Notes: generated from the letters alone by a model not told the origin. Shown: positions 7,853 through 16,496, counted from the stretch's first letter. The stretch: 49,655 nucleotides of DNA from Bacteroidales bacterium (GCA_017395245.1 JAFPVR010000005.1:1-49655), one strand, 5' to 3'. Translations and numbers: made by a program.

Positions 7853-9526
7853 ATGAAACACATCACCGTTTCCGCCGCCATTATCCACGACGACCAAAAC
7901 CGCATCTTCGCCACCCAGCGGGGATCCGGCGACTGGAAGGACTGGTGGGAGTTCCCGGGCGGCAAAATCGAACCTGGGGAGACAGCCGAGGAGGCCGTCC
8001 GCCGCGAAATTTGGGAGGAGTTGGAAACCCGCATCACTGTCGGGGAACTGCTGCATACCATCGAATGGGATTATCCGAAGTTCCACCTCACGATGCACTG
8101 CTTCCTCTGCACTATCGAGAGCGGCTCGCTGACCCTCCTCGAACATGAGGCCGCCCGCTGGCTCGCACCTAACGAACTCGACAGCGTGCAGTGGCTGCCG
8201 GCGGACTGGGAAGTGATTGAAATGCTGAAACGGCGGATGGCTGAAAACGATTCACAAGCACCGACCCAAAAAGATACTCACACCAAAGAACCCGTTTATA
8301 CATTACTTGGCGAATCGGGCTTGGTGGAAGATGAGGAGGGTAACATTTTCAGTGCTTCGGAAATTAGCAAACAGCATGAACCTCAAGATTCCAATCTTTC
8401 CAACCCTTCTTCCGCTTTCCTCAACTTCGGAATATCTTCTGTATTGGACGACAAAGCCAATCCCGCCTATTGGTACTACTACTATGACCCACGTTACTGC
8501 GGACCAAGTCGTGAGGCCTATATGGAAGAGATGGCAAGAAAACATAGACATCCCATCCAGCAGACACCAGAGAAGGAAACTACATCTACCTCTGCCGTTG
8601 CTGAACCCATAAAGGAAACAGTCCCAAAAGAAACAATCCCTAAGGAAACAATCCCTAAGGAAACAATCCCTAAAGAAACAATCCCTAAGGAAACAGTCCC
8701 TAAAGAGATAGTCCCTGATGTGATTTCAGGTGAAGCAAAGCTGAAAGCCAACCAAGAGCAGGCAGAAGTGGAGCGCTGCGGATTACACCCCACCTATCGG
8801 GAAGCCTTTTCGTATAATTTTCCCGGTCTGAACTTTGTCGCCATTGTGGATCGCGAAGGCACAGCGATTATCTCCAACGACCATTACCTTGACATCAGTT
8901 TTTATTCGAATGGTTTGGCCCGAGCGCAAAGCAGAGAAACCAGGAAATTCGGATTCGTTGACCGACAGGGAAAGGAAGTGATTCCTTGCACTTGGCGATC
9001 GGCAGGTCTGTTCAATGAATACTTGGCTGGTGTTCAGAACGATAACTACCGCTGCGGTTATGTGGATGTGACAGGCCGTCTGGTTATTCCTTGTGTCTGG
9101 AAAGAGACATGGCCGTTTCAAGAGGGATTGGCAAGGGTGCAGGACGAAAGCAGAAGGATCGGCATAATCGACCAGAGTGGCAAGCTCATAATACCCTGTG
9201 TATGGAAGAGTATGGGTGATTTCAGCGAAGGTTTGGCGGGCGTTCAGGATGAAAACGGGAAATGTGGATTTATTGACAAGACCGGCAAAATTGTCATTCC
9301 TTGCCAATGGAAGAATGTTTGGTCGTTCTGCGAGGGACTTGCTGTCGTCCAGGATTTCAACAAACGATTGGGATTCATTAACAAAAGCGGGGAACTGGTA
9401 ATACCCTGCCGCTGGAAGAAAGTGAATTATTTCCAAAACGGACGGGCCAAAGTGTCCGACTCTAAGAACTTTCTACTTCAAGACAAATGGGTGTATATTG
9501 ACAAGGAAGGACGAATTATCCCTTGA
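7853..9526 (+). CDS. NUDIX hydrolase fused to WG repeats
   Basis: Residues 1-128 of this 557-residue protein form a MutT-like NUDIX domain with the box GGKIEPGE...REIWEE (G37 to E56); the usual box glycine is replaced by E58, as in some nucleoside triphosphate pyrophosphohydrolases. Substrates of such enzymes are oxidised or non-canonical nucleotides. Residues ~129-310 are a low-complexity linker with about seven KET(I/V)P pentapeptides. Residues ~318-557 are about six WG-type beta repeats (pattern GFVD-x-x-G-x-x-VIPC-x-W ... F-x-x-G-L-A-x-V). There is no signal peptide, so it is probably cytoplasmic. It starts 13 nt after the mini-DUF1016 gene. The joining of a nucleotide hydrolase to WG repeats, usually seen as interaction modules, is unusual. 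Confidence 0.85.
   Translation: MKHITVSAAIIHDDQNRIFATQRGSGDWKDWWEFPGGKIEPGETAEEAVRREIWEELETRITVGELLHTIEWDYPKFHLTMHCFLCTIESGSLTLLEHEAARWLAPNELDSVQWLPADWEVIEMLKRRMAENDSQAPTQKDTHTKEPVYTLLGESGLVEDEEGNIFSASEISKQHEPQDSNLSNPSSAFLNFGISSVLDDKANPAYWYYYYDPRYCGPSREAYMEEMARKHRHPIQQTPEKETTSTSAVAEPIKETVPKETIPKETIPKETIPKETIPKETVPKEIVPDVISGEAKLKANQEQAEVERCGLHPTYREAFSYNFPGLNFVAIVDREGTAIISNDHYLDISFYSNGLARAQSRETRKFGFVDRQGKEVIPCTWRSAGLFNEYLAGVQNDNYRCGYVDVTGRLVIPCVWKETWPFQEGLARVQDESRRIGIIDQSGKLIIPCVWKSMGDFSEGLAGVQDENGKCGFIDKTGKIVIPCQWKNVWSFCEGLAVVQDFNKRLGFINKSGELVIPCRWKKVNYFQNGRAKVSDSKNFLLQDKWVYIDKEGRIIP
8611..8716 (+). repeat. 15-bp coding tandem repeat (KET(I/V)P)
   Basis: About seven 15-base units encode Lys-Glu-Thr-Ile/Val-Pro in the linker of the NUDIX-WG fusion. 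Near-identity of the central copies at the DNA level points to recent slippage expansion. Units are multiples of three, so copy changes alter linker length without frameshift. Confidence 0.9.
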
Positions 9527-9538
9527 CACGAGCATAAT

Positions 9539-9592
9539 CGTAGTGATGCGGAAGAACTTGGCAATATCTTTAAGGAACTGGGCGTGCCGTAG
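9539..9592 (+). pseudogene. C-terminal remnant of a paralogue of the 11089 gene
   Basis: This stretch reads RSDAEELGNIFKELGVP-stop, matching the C-terminus of the protein at 11089-11859 (RNDAEVLGNIFKELGVR-stop). Identity at the DNA level is high over about 40 bases. It starts just after the stop of the NUDIX-WG gene and has no start of its own. It is best read as the tail of a gene overwritten by the NUDIX-WG gene or lost by recombination between paralogues. Confidence 0.65.
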
Positions 9593-9670
9593 AGCGACAC
9601 ATTGCAGATTTTGTATTTGCGGCTCGATTTTAGCGAATAACAAACCCCAACATTTGTAAATTTTTGAGCT

Positions 9671-10879
9671 ATGAATCCCATTGCCATTTATACCCTCACC
9701 TCCGCCCTGCACGACCCACAGGCGTTAAATACACTCACAAAAGAGTTCCTGTCCTCCTTGAATGTCCCGTTCATTCTGAAAGGCGACGATTTTTCAGACT
9801 ACGGATCCCACGACTTGGACCTGATTTTTGTCCGCACGGGCGGCACCGAAGGCCTTTTTCAGCAGCTGATGCCTACACTGGCCGAAAAATCCGAGGCTCC
9901 GTTCTATCTCTTAGCTTCCGACAAGAGCAACTCGTTAGCAGCCTCGTTAGAAATCCTCTCCTACCTGCGACTGCAAGGGAAACAAGGTGAGATTTTGCAC
10001 GGCAATCCCGAATACATCGCCTCGCGCATCCAGTTGCTTTGTCGGGTGGAATCGGCTGTCAAACGGTTGCGCCACTGCCGATTAGGGGTCATCGGAAAAC
10101 CGTCTGACTGGCTCATTGCCAGCCACGCAGATGCGGAATGCGTCCGACAGAAATCAGGCGTTGAACTGTTAGAGATTCCCATGAGCGAACTGTTGGACAC
10201 GCTGGCCGCAACCTCGGAACCCTCGCCAACGGAGCATAGTGATATGCCAGCGGTCAACGAGGCGCTACCCGGTGCCTGCCGTATCTATGAGGCAATGAAA
10301 ACCGAAGCAAAGAAACATGATTTACAAGGGTTTACAATCCGTTGCTTCGATTTGTTGGATGCTGTGCACAATACCGGTTGCTTGGCGTTGGCGAAGCTGA
10401 ACGCAGAAGGCTATATTGCAGGTTGCGAGGGCGATGTCCCCACCATGTTGACGATGACACTGCTTCGCGCGCTGTCCGACACCTCCTCTTTCCAAGCGAA
10501 CCCTGCCAGCATCGATCCCGAAACCGGCGAGATTCTCTTCGCCCACTGCACCATCCCCTTTGATATGGTGCAACGTTACGAATTGGATACGCATTTCGAA
10601 TCGGGAATCGGAGTGGGTATCCGTGGCTACGTTCCGGAAGGACCAGTCACGATATGCAAAGTTTCGGGAGATTTGTCACGGGCGTTTATCGCGGAAGGGA
10701 AACTGGTTCGCAGTCAGGCAAAGCCGGACCTCTGCCGCACGCAGTTAGTGGTGCGTCTCGCCAATCCGTCCGATACCGAATACTTTCTGACGAATCCTAT
10801 TGGAAATCACCATGTTATCGTAGTCGGACAGCACGCAGAAGCACTGAAAGCGTTGTTACGGAGAATAAATATTTTCTGA
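9671..10879 (+). CDS. L-fucose isomerase-like protein (COG2407-type)
   Basis: This 402-residue protein resembles the L-fucose/L-arabinose isomerase-like superfamily. The N-terminal half has Rossmann-like segments (DLDLIFVRTGGTEGLF, then GVIGKPSDWLIAS) and the C-terminal half carries CEGDVPTMLTMTLL and a FAHCTIPF segment typical of the family's metal-binding region. Family members isomerise aldoses to ketoses or are uncharacterised; the substrate cannot be read from sequence. There is no signal peptide. It lies alone between a gene remnant and a repeat-bearing gap, with no sugar transport or kinase genes nearby. Confidence 0.7.
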   Translation: MNPIAIYTLTSALHDPQALNTLTKEFLSSLNVPFILKGDDFSDYGSHDLDLIFVRTGGTEGLFQQLMPTLAEKSEAPFYLLASDKSNSLAASLEILSYLRLQGKQGEILHGNPEYIASRIQLLCRVESAVKRLRHCRLGVIGKPSDWLIASHADAECVRQKSGVELLEIPMSELLDTLAATSEPSPTEHSDMPAVNEALPGACRIYEAMKTEAKKHDLQGFTIRCFDLLDAVHNTGCLALAKLNAEGYIAGCEGDVPTMLTMTLLRALSDTSSFQANPASIDPETGEILFAHCTIPFDMVQRYELDTHFESGIGVGIRGYVPEGPVTICKVSGDLSRAFIAEGKLVRSQAKPDLCRTQLVVRLANPSDTEYFLTNPIGNHHVIVVGQHAEALKALLRRINIF

Positions 10880-10908
10880 ATTATCCTCTTGAATCTTGTA
10901 AATATCTT

Positions 10909-10977
10909 GTCTGCGTATTTCTGCGAGTTCGGCGGGGCATATAATTGTCCCGCAGACCGCGCAGATTGACGCAGATT
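10909..10977. repeat. Inverted repeat of CTGCG/CGCAG tracts
   Basis: The left arm (10909-10926) contains TCTGCGTATTTCTGCG. The right arm (10951-10977) contains CGCAGACCGCGCAGATTGAC and GCAGAT in the opposite sense. It occupies much of the 209-base gap before the 11089 gene, where I see no other feature. Confidence 0.5.
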
Positions 10978-11088
10978 ATCACACCGTTTTTTTGCAAGAC
11001 TTAAAGGGATAATTCCGAATGTTTTTGATACTTTTGCCGAATGAATTTTATTACAAATCCAGCAATCAAACACTAAAGTAAATATACG

Positions 11089-11859
11089 ATGACCACCTAT
11101 TACAATTTTGAGCATTCAACAAAAACAAAAGTGGTTGGAAGTGCCCCGTGGGGACAACTGGAACTCCTTCAGCCTCTGAACTTTAACAGCATGCAACAAT
11201 TATTCAACCAGTTGCCAAAACAATCGGAATTCAGGCTGAAAGGGAACTCTCGCCTTACAGATTTACTCTATTGCCTTAACATTAGCACTATCAATAACTT
11301 TATTGTCAGTTCCAAAATGTATTCCATATTGAAGAAATTCAATATTCAAGAACATCAATGGGCAAGCTGTACCATTAGAAAAAAGGACAAAACCTGGGAC
11401 TATCATCTGCTCAGATTTGCGCAACCGCGTGATAATAAAAGGCGTCCACAGCTCTATTGTCCAGAAATGGTGGATTGGAGAAATTCGGTATTTTTTGAAG
11501 ATTCCTATGCTCGATTCGGAGGAATAAAAGGGAATGAGCCCATCTTAAAAATCGACAGCTATGATGACTATCTGAAAGTACAAGCCGAATATAATCGCAA
11601 ATTCGATGAACATGAAAACATAGACTTGACAATAGGGGTCATGAAATTTGCATTCAACGAGGAATATTTGGGAAAAAACAACCCCGATATGTGTTGGTTG
11701 TATCCATTGCATTCAAATCCATTGATTTCGGAAAGACTAAAAACAGCATTGGAGGAAAAAGATATCACAAGTGTGGAAACGATGGAAATAAACTCCTATC
11801 TCTGTCGCAACGATGCAGAAGTATTGGGCAATATCTTTAAGGAACTCGGCGTGCGGTAA
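11089..11859 (+). CDS. Hypothetical protein, possibly immunity-protein-like
   Basis: I do not recognise this 256-residue protein with confidence. It is soluble, with no signal peptide or membrane segment, and rich in aromatic residues. The middle section (FIVSSKMYSILKKFNIQEH, then DYHLLRFAQP) resembles the layout of polymorphic-toxin immunity families such as Imm11/Imm43, where a short motif precedes a beta-rich half; this is a weak impression. A degraded copy of its C-terminus lies 1.5 kb upstream, so the family was duplicated here, as is common for immunity genes. No toxin gene is visible nearby. Confidence 0.55.
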   Translation: MTTYYNFEHSTKTKVVGSAPWGQLELLQPLNFNSMQQLFNQLPKQSEFRLKGNSRLTDLLYCLNISTINNFIVSSKMYSILKKFNIQEHQWASCTIRKKDKTWDYHLLRFAQPRDNKRRPQLYCPEMVDWRNSVFFEDSYARFGGIKGNEPILKIDSYDDYLKVQAEYNRKFDEHENIDLTIGVMKFAFNEEYLGKNNPDMCWLYPLHSNPLISERLKTALEEKDITSVETMEINSYLCRNDAEVLGNIFKELGVR

Positions 11860-11932
11860 AGACCATAAATTCAACAGTCTTGTTCTGTATAAGTTTTTTT
11901 TTACAAAAATGTGGTTGAATCGAAAATAGTTG

Positions 11933-11940
11933 TATTTTTG
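11933..11940 (+). promoter_or_regulatory. -7 promoter box TATTTTTG for the AbiE operon
   Basis: TAnnTTTG match 58 nt before the abiEi start, with GTTG 15 nt upstream as a possible weak -33. AbiEi antitoxins are known to repress their own promoters, so operator sites would be expected around here; no clear inverted repeat is seen. Confidence 0.5.
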
Positions 11941-11998
11941 CAGCGGAAAAGTTGTAAAGATATGCATTAAACGATATGTTTGACAACAAAAAGGTAAT

Positions 11999-12793
11999 AT
12001 GACAGTTACAGAATATATACGCGAAAGGGAGATACGAGGACGTGTGACGTTCACAATTGACGATGTCCGTCAAGCTGTGAACTTGTCGGACAATTCGCTT
12101 GTCACAGAATTGCAAAGACAAGTGGCTCGCGGTAGAATATGCATTCCTTATCGCGGTTTCTATGTCATTATACCTCCTCAATATGCTTTGAAGGGTGTTG
12201 TTCCTCCTACTTATTATATTGATAATCTGATGAATGCTGTCAGAAAACCCTATTATTTATGCTTGCTGTCGGCCGCAGAATTTTACGGTGCCAGCCACCA
12301 GCGAGCTATGCAAACCCAAGTGATGACAATAGCACCTCGTTTAAGAACTTCAAAGATGAATAATTTGTTGAACTGGAACTATCGTCAGCTAATTCCTTCT
12401 GAATTATTGATGAAGAAAAATGCTGAAATGGGGGTGATACTCTATTCCTCTGCCGAGTTGACAGCCATTGACCTCGTCCAATTTGCAAGCCACGTAGGCG
12501 GTTACCAACGAGCAGCCACGGTTCTTGCGGAATTAATGGAAAGTGTTGATGTAGATCGAATTGAATTCGTTTTACCTTATACTACTACAGCAACCGTTCA
12601 ACGCTTGGGTTATCTTTTAGAATTTATTTTGGAGGAGCAGCATAAAGCCGACAAACTGTATAAGCTGCTGAAAGCATCAACTCCAAAATGGAAAAAGATA
12701 TTGATGAGCAATACCAGCGAAGAAAAAAGCAGTAGTATGGGTAATCGATGGCATGTGAATATGAACATTGAAATTGAAATAGATGACCTATGA
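11999..12793 (+). CDS. abiEi: AbiEi-type antitoxin of a type IV toxin-antitoxin system
   Basis: This 264-residue protein has the AbiEi layout: an N-terminal winged-helix domain (FTIDDVRQAVNLSDNSLVTELQRQVARGRI) that binds the operator, and a C-terminal antitoxin domain with YYLCLLSAAEFYGASHQ and the later DLVQFASHVGGYQRAATVL. AbiEi represses its operon and counteracts the AbiEii nucleotidyltransferase without forming a stable complex, which defines type IV systems. It overlaps abiEii by 4 nt (ATGA at 12790-12793), as expected for coupled translation. Such pairs act in abortive phage infection. Confidence 0.9.
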   Translation: MTVTEYIREREIRGRVTFTIDDVRQAVNLSDNSLVTELQRQVARGRICIPYRGFYVIIPPQYALKGVVPPTYYIDNLMNAVRKPYYLCLLSAAEFYGASHQRAMQTQVMTIAPRLRTSKMNNLLNWNYRQLIPSELLMKKNAEMGVILYSSAELTAIDLVQFASHVGGYQRAATVLAELMESVDVDRIEFVLPYTTTATVQRLGYLLEFILEEQHKADKLYKLLKASTPKWKKILMSNTSEEKSSSMGNRWHVNMNIEIEIDDL

Positions 12794-13596
12794 TAGACAA
12801 ATCGGCAATTATAGAATGGAATGAACAGGCACCGTGGATATATGCTACCATGGTCGAGCAAGACCTCATCATCTGCAAGGCCCTGGTCTGCATTTTCAAC
12901 GATGAATTTTTGGCTTCGCAACTGGCATTTCGCGGAGGTACTGCGCTGCATAAACTGTACCTCACTCCGCAATCTCGCTACAGCGAGGACATTGACCTCG
13001 TGCAAATCCATCCTGGCCCTATCAAACCCATCTTGTTCCGCCTTGGGGAAGTGCTGTCGTGGCTTCCTGACAAGGTGACGAAACAGAAACGGTACAACAA
13101 CACCCTGTTTTTCCGCATGGAATCGGAAATTCCGCCGACACAACCTTTACGACTGAAGATTGAAATCAATTGCTATGAACACTTCAACGTCTTAGGATTG
13201 CAAAAGGTGCCGTTCGAAGTTCAAAACACCTGGTTCAGCGGCAAATGTGAAATCACCACTTACACCCTTAACGAACTGATAGGAACTAAGTTGCGCGCCT
13301 TATACCAGAGAAAGAAAGGTCGCGACTTGTTCGACCTGCAAGTGGCTTTGGAAAGCGGAAAGATAGAGGTGGCGCAAGTGCTGGAATGCTACCAAAAGTA
13401 TATGGAATTTGTGGTGGAAAAGGTTCCCACTTATAAGCAGTTTGTACAAAATATGGAACTGAAATTACAAACCCCGGAGTTTTTAGGAGACATGGATATA
13501 TTGATACGCGAAGGTGCCGACCGCTTCAATCCGACTGACGCATACGAACTTGTCAAGAAAACTTTCATCGACCTTATGCCCGGAAACAGAGATTAG
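12790..13596 (+). CDS. abiEii: AbiEii-type nucleotidyltransferase toxin
   Basis: This 268-residue protein shows the AbiEii/MenT-type nucleotidyltransferase signature: FRGGTALHKLYL (about 39-50) followed by YSEDIDL, where the two aspartates bind metal. A later segment ELIGTKLRALYQRKKGRDLFDL is the conserved helical region that closes the active site. Homologues transfer nucleotides, in some cases to tRNA 3' ends, and stop growth. The start overlaps the abiEi stop. Both catalytic motifs are intact, so the toxin is probably active. Confidence 0.92.
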   Translation: MIDKSAIIEWNEQAPWIYATMVEQDLIICKALVCIFNDEFLASQLAFRGGTALHKLYLTPQSRYSEDIDLVQIHPGPIKPILFRLGEVLSWLPDKVTKQKRYNNTLFFRMESEIPPTQPLRLKIEINCYEHFNVLGLQKVPFEVQNTWFSGKCEITTYTLNELIGTKLRALYQRKKGRDLFDLQVALESGKIEVAQVLECYQKYMEFVVEKVPTYKQFVQNMELKLQTPEFLGDMDILIREGADRFNPTDAYELVKKTFIDLMPGNRD

Positions 13597-13625
13597 GTTT
13601 TTGCGAATAAATAAACCCAAATATT

Positions 13626-14546
13626 ATGAAAAAGATCCTCATTTTTGCCCTTGCCGCACTGTTGTTTGCGGCATGTAGTGATTCTGAAAAACAGCTGAAA
13701 GAGCGTGCTGCTGAGCTGTGTAAGTATATCCCCGATCACGAGCTGCTGGAGAAATCCAAAGACTACATGACGGCGGATTTTTACGCTGTTTTGGACACGA
13801 TGTTCAACCAGCTGCCGGAGTTCGAGGCCATGGACCACGAATGGCTCTATTATTTCGTGACGGGCAACGGCGGCACCATCGCGGATTATGAGGTGGTCGG
13901 CGTGGAGAAAACCGATGACACCCACGCTATTGCAACCATCAAGGTTCGCCAGAAATGGGAGGACGGCTCGTTCGACGAATCCTCTGACGTAGAGGAACAT
14001 AAACTCTATATGGAGAAGGTGAATAGTCAATGGCTGATGTCCGATTTCGACGAGCATAAGGCCGACTGCATCCGCCATATCGCCATCAACAAAAAGGAGC
14101 AGGTTGTGCGCAATGCCATCAGCGACTACTTGGTGAAGGAAATCGGCGAGCATTACCTGAAAGGCGAAATCTGCATCCCCATGATGATCATGATACACGA
14201 GGAGGACGAACTCTTTATGGGCGACTTTTGGGTGCTCTGGTACAACCAGGCCGGCGACACGCTCAAGTGCGTCTCCGGTGGCAACCATTCCGGTTTGATG
14301 ACCCTGAGCAAGGAAGGCGACCAGTATAAGGTATCCTCGTTTGAGCAAACCGTTGATGGTGCCGGCAACGAGGCCAGCGCCAAACGCATCTTCGGCAGCT
14401 ATTTCGACATCTACCAGAACATCCACTCCAATGATAAAGTCCGCGAAGCCGTCCGTCAGGAGCAGTTGCGCGAATATGTGAAAAAACACAACCTCAACGT
14501 CAAATACTATCAGGACTACGGCTGGCCAGCCGTGGCATTGGATTAG
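13626..14546 (+). CDS. Hypothetical lipoprotein
   Basis: This 306-residue protein begins with a typical lipoprotein signal peptide (MKKILIFALAALLFAAC, cysteine at 17) and should be anchored in the envelope. The mature part is acidic and soluble with no repeat or known motif that I recognise. A Trp/Tyr-rich stretch near 55-100 and QKWEDGSFDESSDVEEH suggest an NTF2-like or DUF4878-like fold, but this is a guess. It begins 29 nt after abiEii and may mark the end of the defence island. Confidence 0.8.
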   Translation: MKKILIFALAALLFAACSDSEKQLKERAAELCKYIPDHELLEKSKDYMTADFYAVLDTMFNQLPEFEAMDHEWLYYFVTGNGGTIADYEVVGVEKTDDTHAIATIKVRQKWEDGSFDESSDVEEHKLYMEKVNSQWLMSDFDEHKADCIRHIAINKKEQVVRNAISDYLVKEIGEHYLKGEICIPMMIMIHEEDELFMGDFWVLWYNQAGDTLKCVSGGNHSGLMTLSKEGDQYKVSSFEQTVDGAGNEASAKRIFGSYFDIYQNIHSNDKVREAVRQEQLREYVKKHNLNVKYYQDYGWPAVALD

Positions 14547-14626
14547 CGAACTCCTATAAATCCGACAATAAACGATGAAAAAGGAATTGAGGGATAATCC
14601 GCCTCCCACTCATTTCCGAAAAATGC

Positions 14627-14634
14627 TACCTTTG
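14627..14634 (+). promoter_or_regulatory. -7 promoter box TACCTTTG
   Basis: TAnnTTTG match 21 nt before the start of the SAM hydrolase-like gene; likely drives that gene and the adjoining omega-amidase. Confidence 0.65.
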
Positions 14635-14655
14635 CCCGCCAAATAAATCCACCCT

Positions 14656-15426
14656 ATGAACCAGACAATCACCCTGTTAAGCGACTGGCGGCTGCGCGAT
14701 CCCTACGTGGCCATGCTCAAAGGCGAGCTGCTCAAAGCCCTGCCGGAATCGCAAATTATGGACATCACCCACTATGTCGACAAGTTCAACCTGCCGCAGA
14801 CCTCCCTGCTGATGAAAACCAGCTACCGCTCGTTCCCGGAAGGCACTATCCACTTGATATTGACCAACATGTCGCTTAATGCCACTTTTACGCCGGTCGC
14901 GCTTTCCCACAACGGACACTGGTTCATCGGGGAGGACAACGGGGTTTTCCATCTCATGTTCGGACAAGAGGCGGCCATGAAAGGGTTTCAACTTCCTGAT
15001 AACAAGTCAAATACAATTAACCAGATTTTTGAACTAATCCGGCTGATCGGTTCCGGCAAAATAGAGAAAAAAGCGACCGAGTATCTGAAGTTCAAACGTA
15101 TGTTCACGGAAGAGTGCGAACATACGGCTGATAATCAACAGATTGAGGGCAGAATTATCTACATCGACGCTTTTTTCAACGCCGTGACAAACATTCCGGC
15201 CTCGCTGTTTGAGGAGGTCGTAGGCAACCGTCCGTTCACGGCTACCATCCAATCGAAGGGTATCTGGACTGTCACCAAATATGCCAAGGACTATCACTCT
15301 CTTGACGATGAGATGTTCCTCTGTAGCAATGCGTTAGGGCTTATTGAAATCGCAGGCTATCAATTGGATGTGGCCACTTTGGCCGATTTGGAGCCCGACA
15401 ACAAAATCATTATCAAATACGAATAG
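14656..15426 (+). CDS. SAM hydrolase / SAM hydroxide adenosyltransferase family (DUF62)
   Basis: This 256-residue protein matches the family related to SAM-dependent chlorinases and fluorinases: an N-terminal TLLSDWRLRDPYVAMLKG, then MDITHYVDKFNLPQ, a FPEGTIHLILTN strand and GHWFIGEDNGVF. Most members hydrolyse S-adenosylmethionine to adenosine and methionine using water rather than halide. The usual VDPGVG-like stretch after the VHL strand is altered here to TNMSLNA, so activity or specificity may differ from the norm. One base separates it from the omega-amidase gene, pointing to a two-gene operon around methionine and nitrogen salvage. Confidence 0.8.
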   Translation: MNQTITLLSDWRLRDPYVAMLKGELLKALPESQIMDITHYVDKFNLPQTSLLMKTSYRSFPEGTIHLILTNMSLNATFTPVALSHNGHWFIGEDNGVFHLMFGQEAAMKGFQLPDNKSNTINQIFELIRLIGSGKIEKKATEYLKFKRMFTEECEHTADNQQIEGRIIYIDAFFNAVTNIPASLFEEVVGNRPFTATIQSKGIWTVTKYAKDYHSLDDEMFLCSNALGLIEIAGYQLDVATLADLEPDNKIIIKYE

Positions 15427-15427
15427 T

Positions 15428-16192
15428 ATGTTCAAAGTAGGATTGGTCCAGGCCGACATCAAACCGCGAGACAAGGCGGGCAACATGGCGCACTACGCAG
15501 AGTGGTTGGAGCAGGAAATCCAAGAGCCCGTGCATCTGTTAGTGTTTCCGGAAATGTTCAACTGCGGGTTCTCGCCGGAAATCATGGATGATGCGGAACC
15601 TGAAAACGGTCAGAGCGTCTTTTTTCTTTACATGACCGCGCACAAGTTCCAGTGCGACGTAGTGGCCACCTTGCCGGTGCTCAAAGACGGCAAGCTCTAC
15701 AACCGCCTCGTCTGGTTCTCCCGCGACCGCATTTTGGGCAGCTACGACAAACGGCACCTTTTCATTGGCGAGGAGGAATTCTTCACCCCCGGAACGGATA
15801 AAACAATCGTCAACACGTTAGGTTACAAGTTCTTGCCGCTCATCTGTTTTGACGTCCGCTTTCCTGAATGGAGCCGCAACCACGTGACGGATAGCCGTTT
15901 CGATTACGACTGCCTTGTCTATACGGCCAACTTTCCTTCGCCGCGCGAAAACGAGCTGCTGACACTCACCCGCGCCCGCGCCGTCGAGAACCAGGCTTAT
16001 GCAATTGTGGTGAACCGCGCAGGCGTGGACGGTTACGGGCGGAAGTACGCCGGCGGCTGTGCTGTCATCAACCCGCACGGCGAAATCGAGGCCCAAACCA
16101 CGTCAACACATGAGGAGATTTTGTTCCATTCTTGCAATTTCGATACACTAAAACCCCTCCGGGAGCTGTTCCCCATATCCAAATTCTGGTAA
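15428..16192 (+). CDS. Omega-amidase / nitrilase family hydrolase (YafV/NIT2-like)
   Basis: This 254-residue carbon-nitrogen hydrolase has the Glu-Lys-Cys triad: E42 in VFPEMFNCG, K108 in SYDKRHLF and C140 in LICFDVRFPEW. The CFDVRFPEW context is typical of YafV/omega-amidases, which hydrolyse alpha-ketoglutaramate or alpha-ketosuccinamate formed by glutamine or methionine-salvage transamination. ATG 15428 follows the upstream stop by one base; the longer open frame starting inside the previous gene was rejected. Pairing with a SAM-cleaving enzyme fits methionine salvage. Confidence 0.88.
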   Translation: MFKVGLVQADIKPRDKAGNMAHYAEWLEQEIQEPVHLLVFPEMFNCGFSPEIMDDAEPENGQSVFFLYMTAHKFQCDVVATLPVLKDGKLYNRLVWFSRDRILGSYDKRHLFIGEEEFFTPGTDKTIVNTLGYKFLPLICFDVRFPEWSRNHVTDSRFDYDCLVYTANFPSPRENELLTLTRARAVENQAYAIVVNRAGVDGYGRKYAGGCAVINPHGEIEAQTTSTHEEILFHSCNFDTLKPLRELFPISKFW

Positions 16193-16279
16193 AAAGCACC
16201 GCATTGAAAATTTTATTCTGCTGAAAAACAATAACTTATAAAAATTTTCAAAAAAGTGTTGAAGTATTAAAAAAAAGTG

Positions 16280-16287
16280 TATTTTTG
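16280..16287 (+). promoter_or_regulatory. Promoter of tRNA-Phe (-33 GTTG, -7 TATTTTTG)
   Basis: TATTTTTG with GTTG at 16258-16261, an 18-nt spacer, ends 18 nt before the mature tRNA. This is one of the best-spaced promoters in the window. Confidence 0.75.
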
Positions 16288-16305
16288 CAGCCTCAATCCA
16301 ACGAT

Positions 16306-16378
<73 letters not shown>

Positions 16379-16380
16379 CA

Positions 16381-16406
16381 AGCCCCGAACTTCGGGGCTT
16401 TTTTTG
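16381..16406 (+). terminator. Rho-independent terminator after tRNA-Phe
   Basis: A GC-rich inverted repeat (AGCCCCGAA / TTCGGGGCT) is followed directly by a run of seven T. Confidence 0.9.
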
Positions 16407-16412
16407 TACCCA

Positions 16413-16440
16413 ATAGAGACGCAAAATTTTGCATCTCTAT
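16413..16440. repeat. GTAGAGACG-type palindrome, copy 1 (variant arm ATAGAGACG)
   Basis: A 28-base palindrome with one mismatch and centre CAAAATTTTG; it lies between tRNA-Phe and the gldF promoter. Confidence 0.75.
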
Positions 16441-16488
16441 GCAATGCGACCTCTTTTCAAAACACGTTATCATTAACCCAAAAAAATG

Positions 16489-16496
16489 TATCTTTG
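16489..16496 (+). promoter_or_regulatory. -7 promoter box TATCTTTG for gldFG
   Basis: TAnnTTTG match 20 nt before the gldF start codon. Confidence 0.65.

Noticed and set aside
8611-8716. CRISPR-like array
   Set aside because: It is a coding 15-base repeat without spacers.
13593-14609. 338-codon open frame antisense to the lipoprotein gene at 13626
   Set aside because: The plus-strand product has a perfect lipobox; the antisense frame has no promoter box or motif.
15344-15427. Longer omega-amidase start inside the upstream gene
   Set aside because: The conserved N-terminus (FKVGLVQADI) begins at ATG 15428, one base after the upstream stop.
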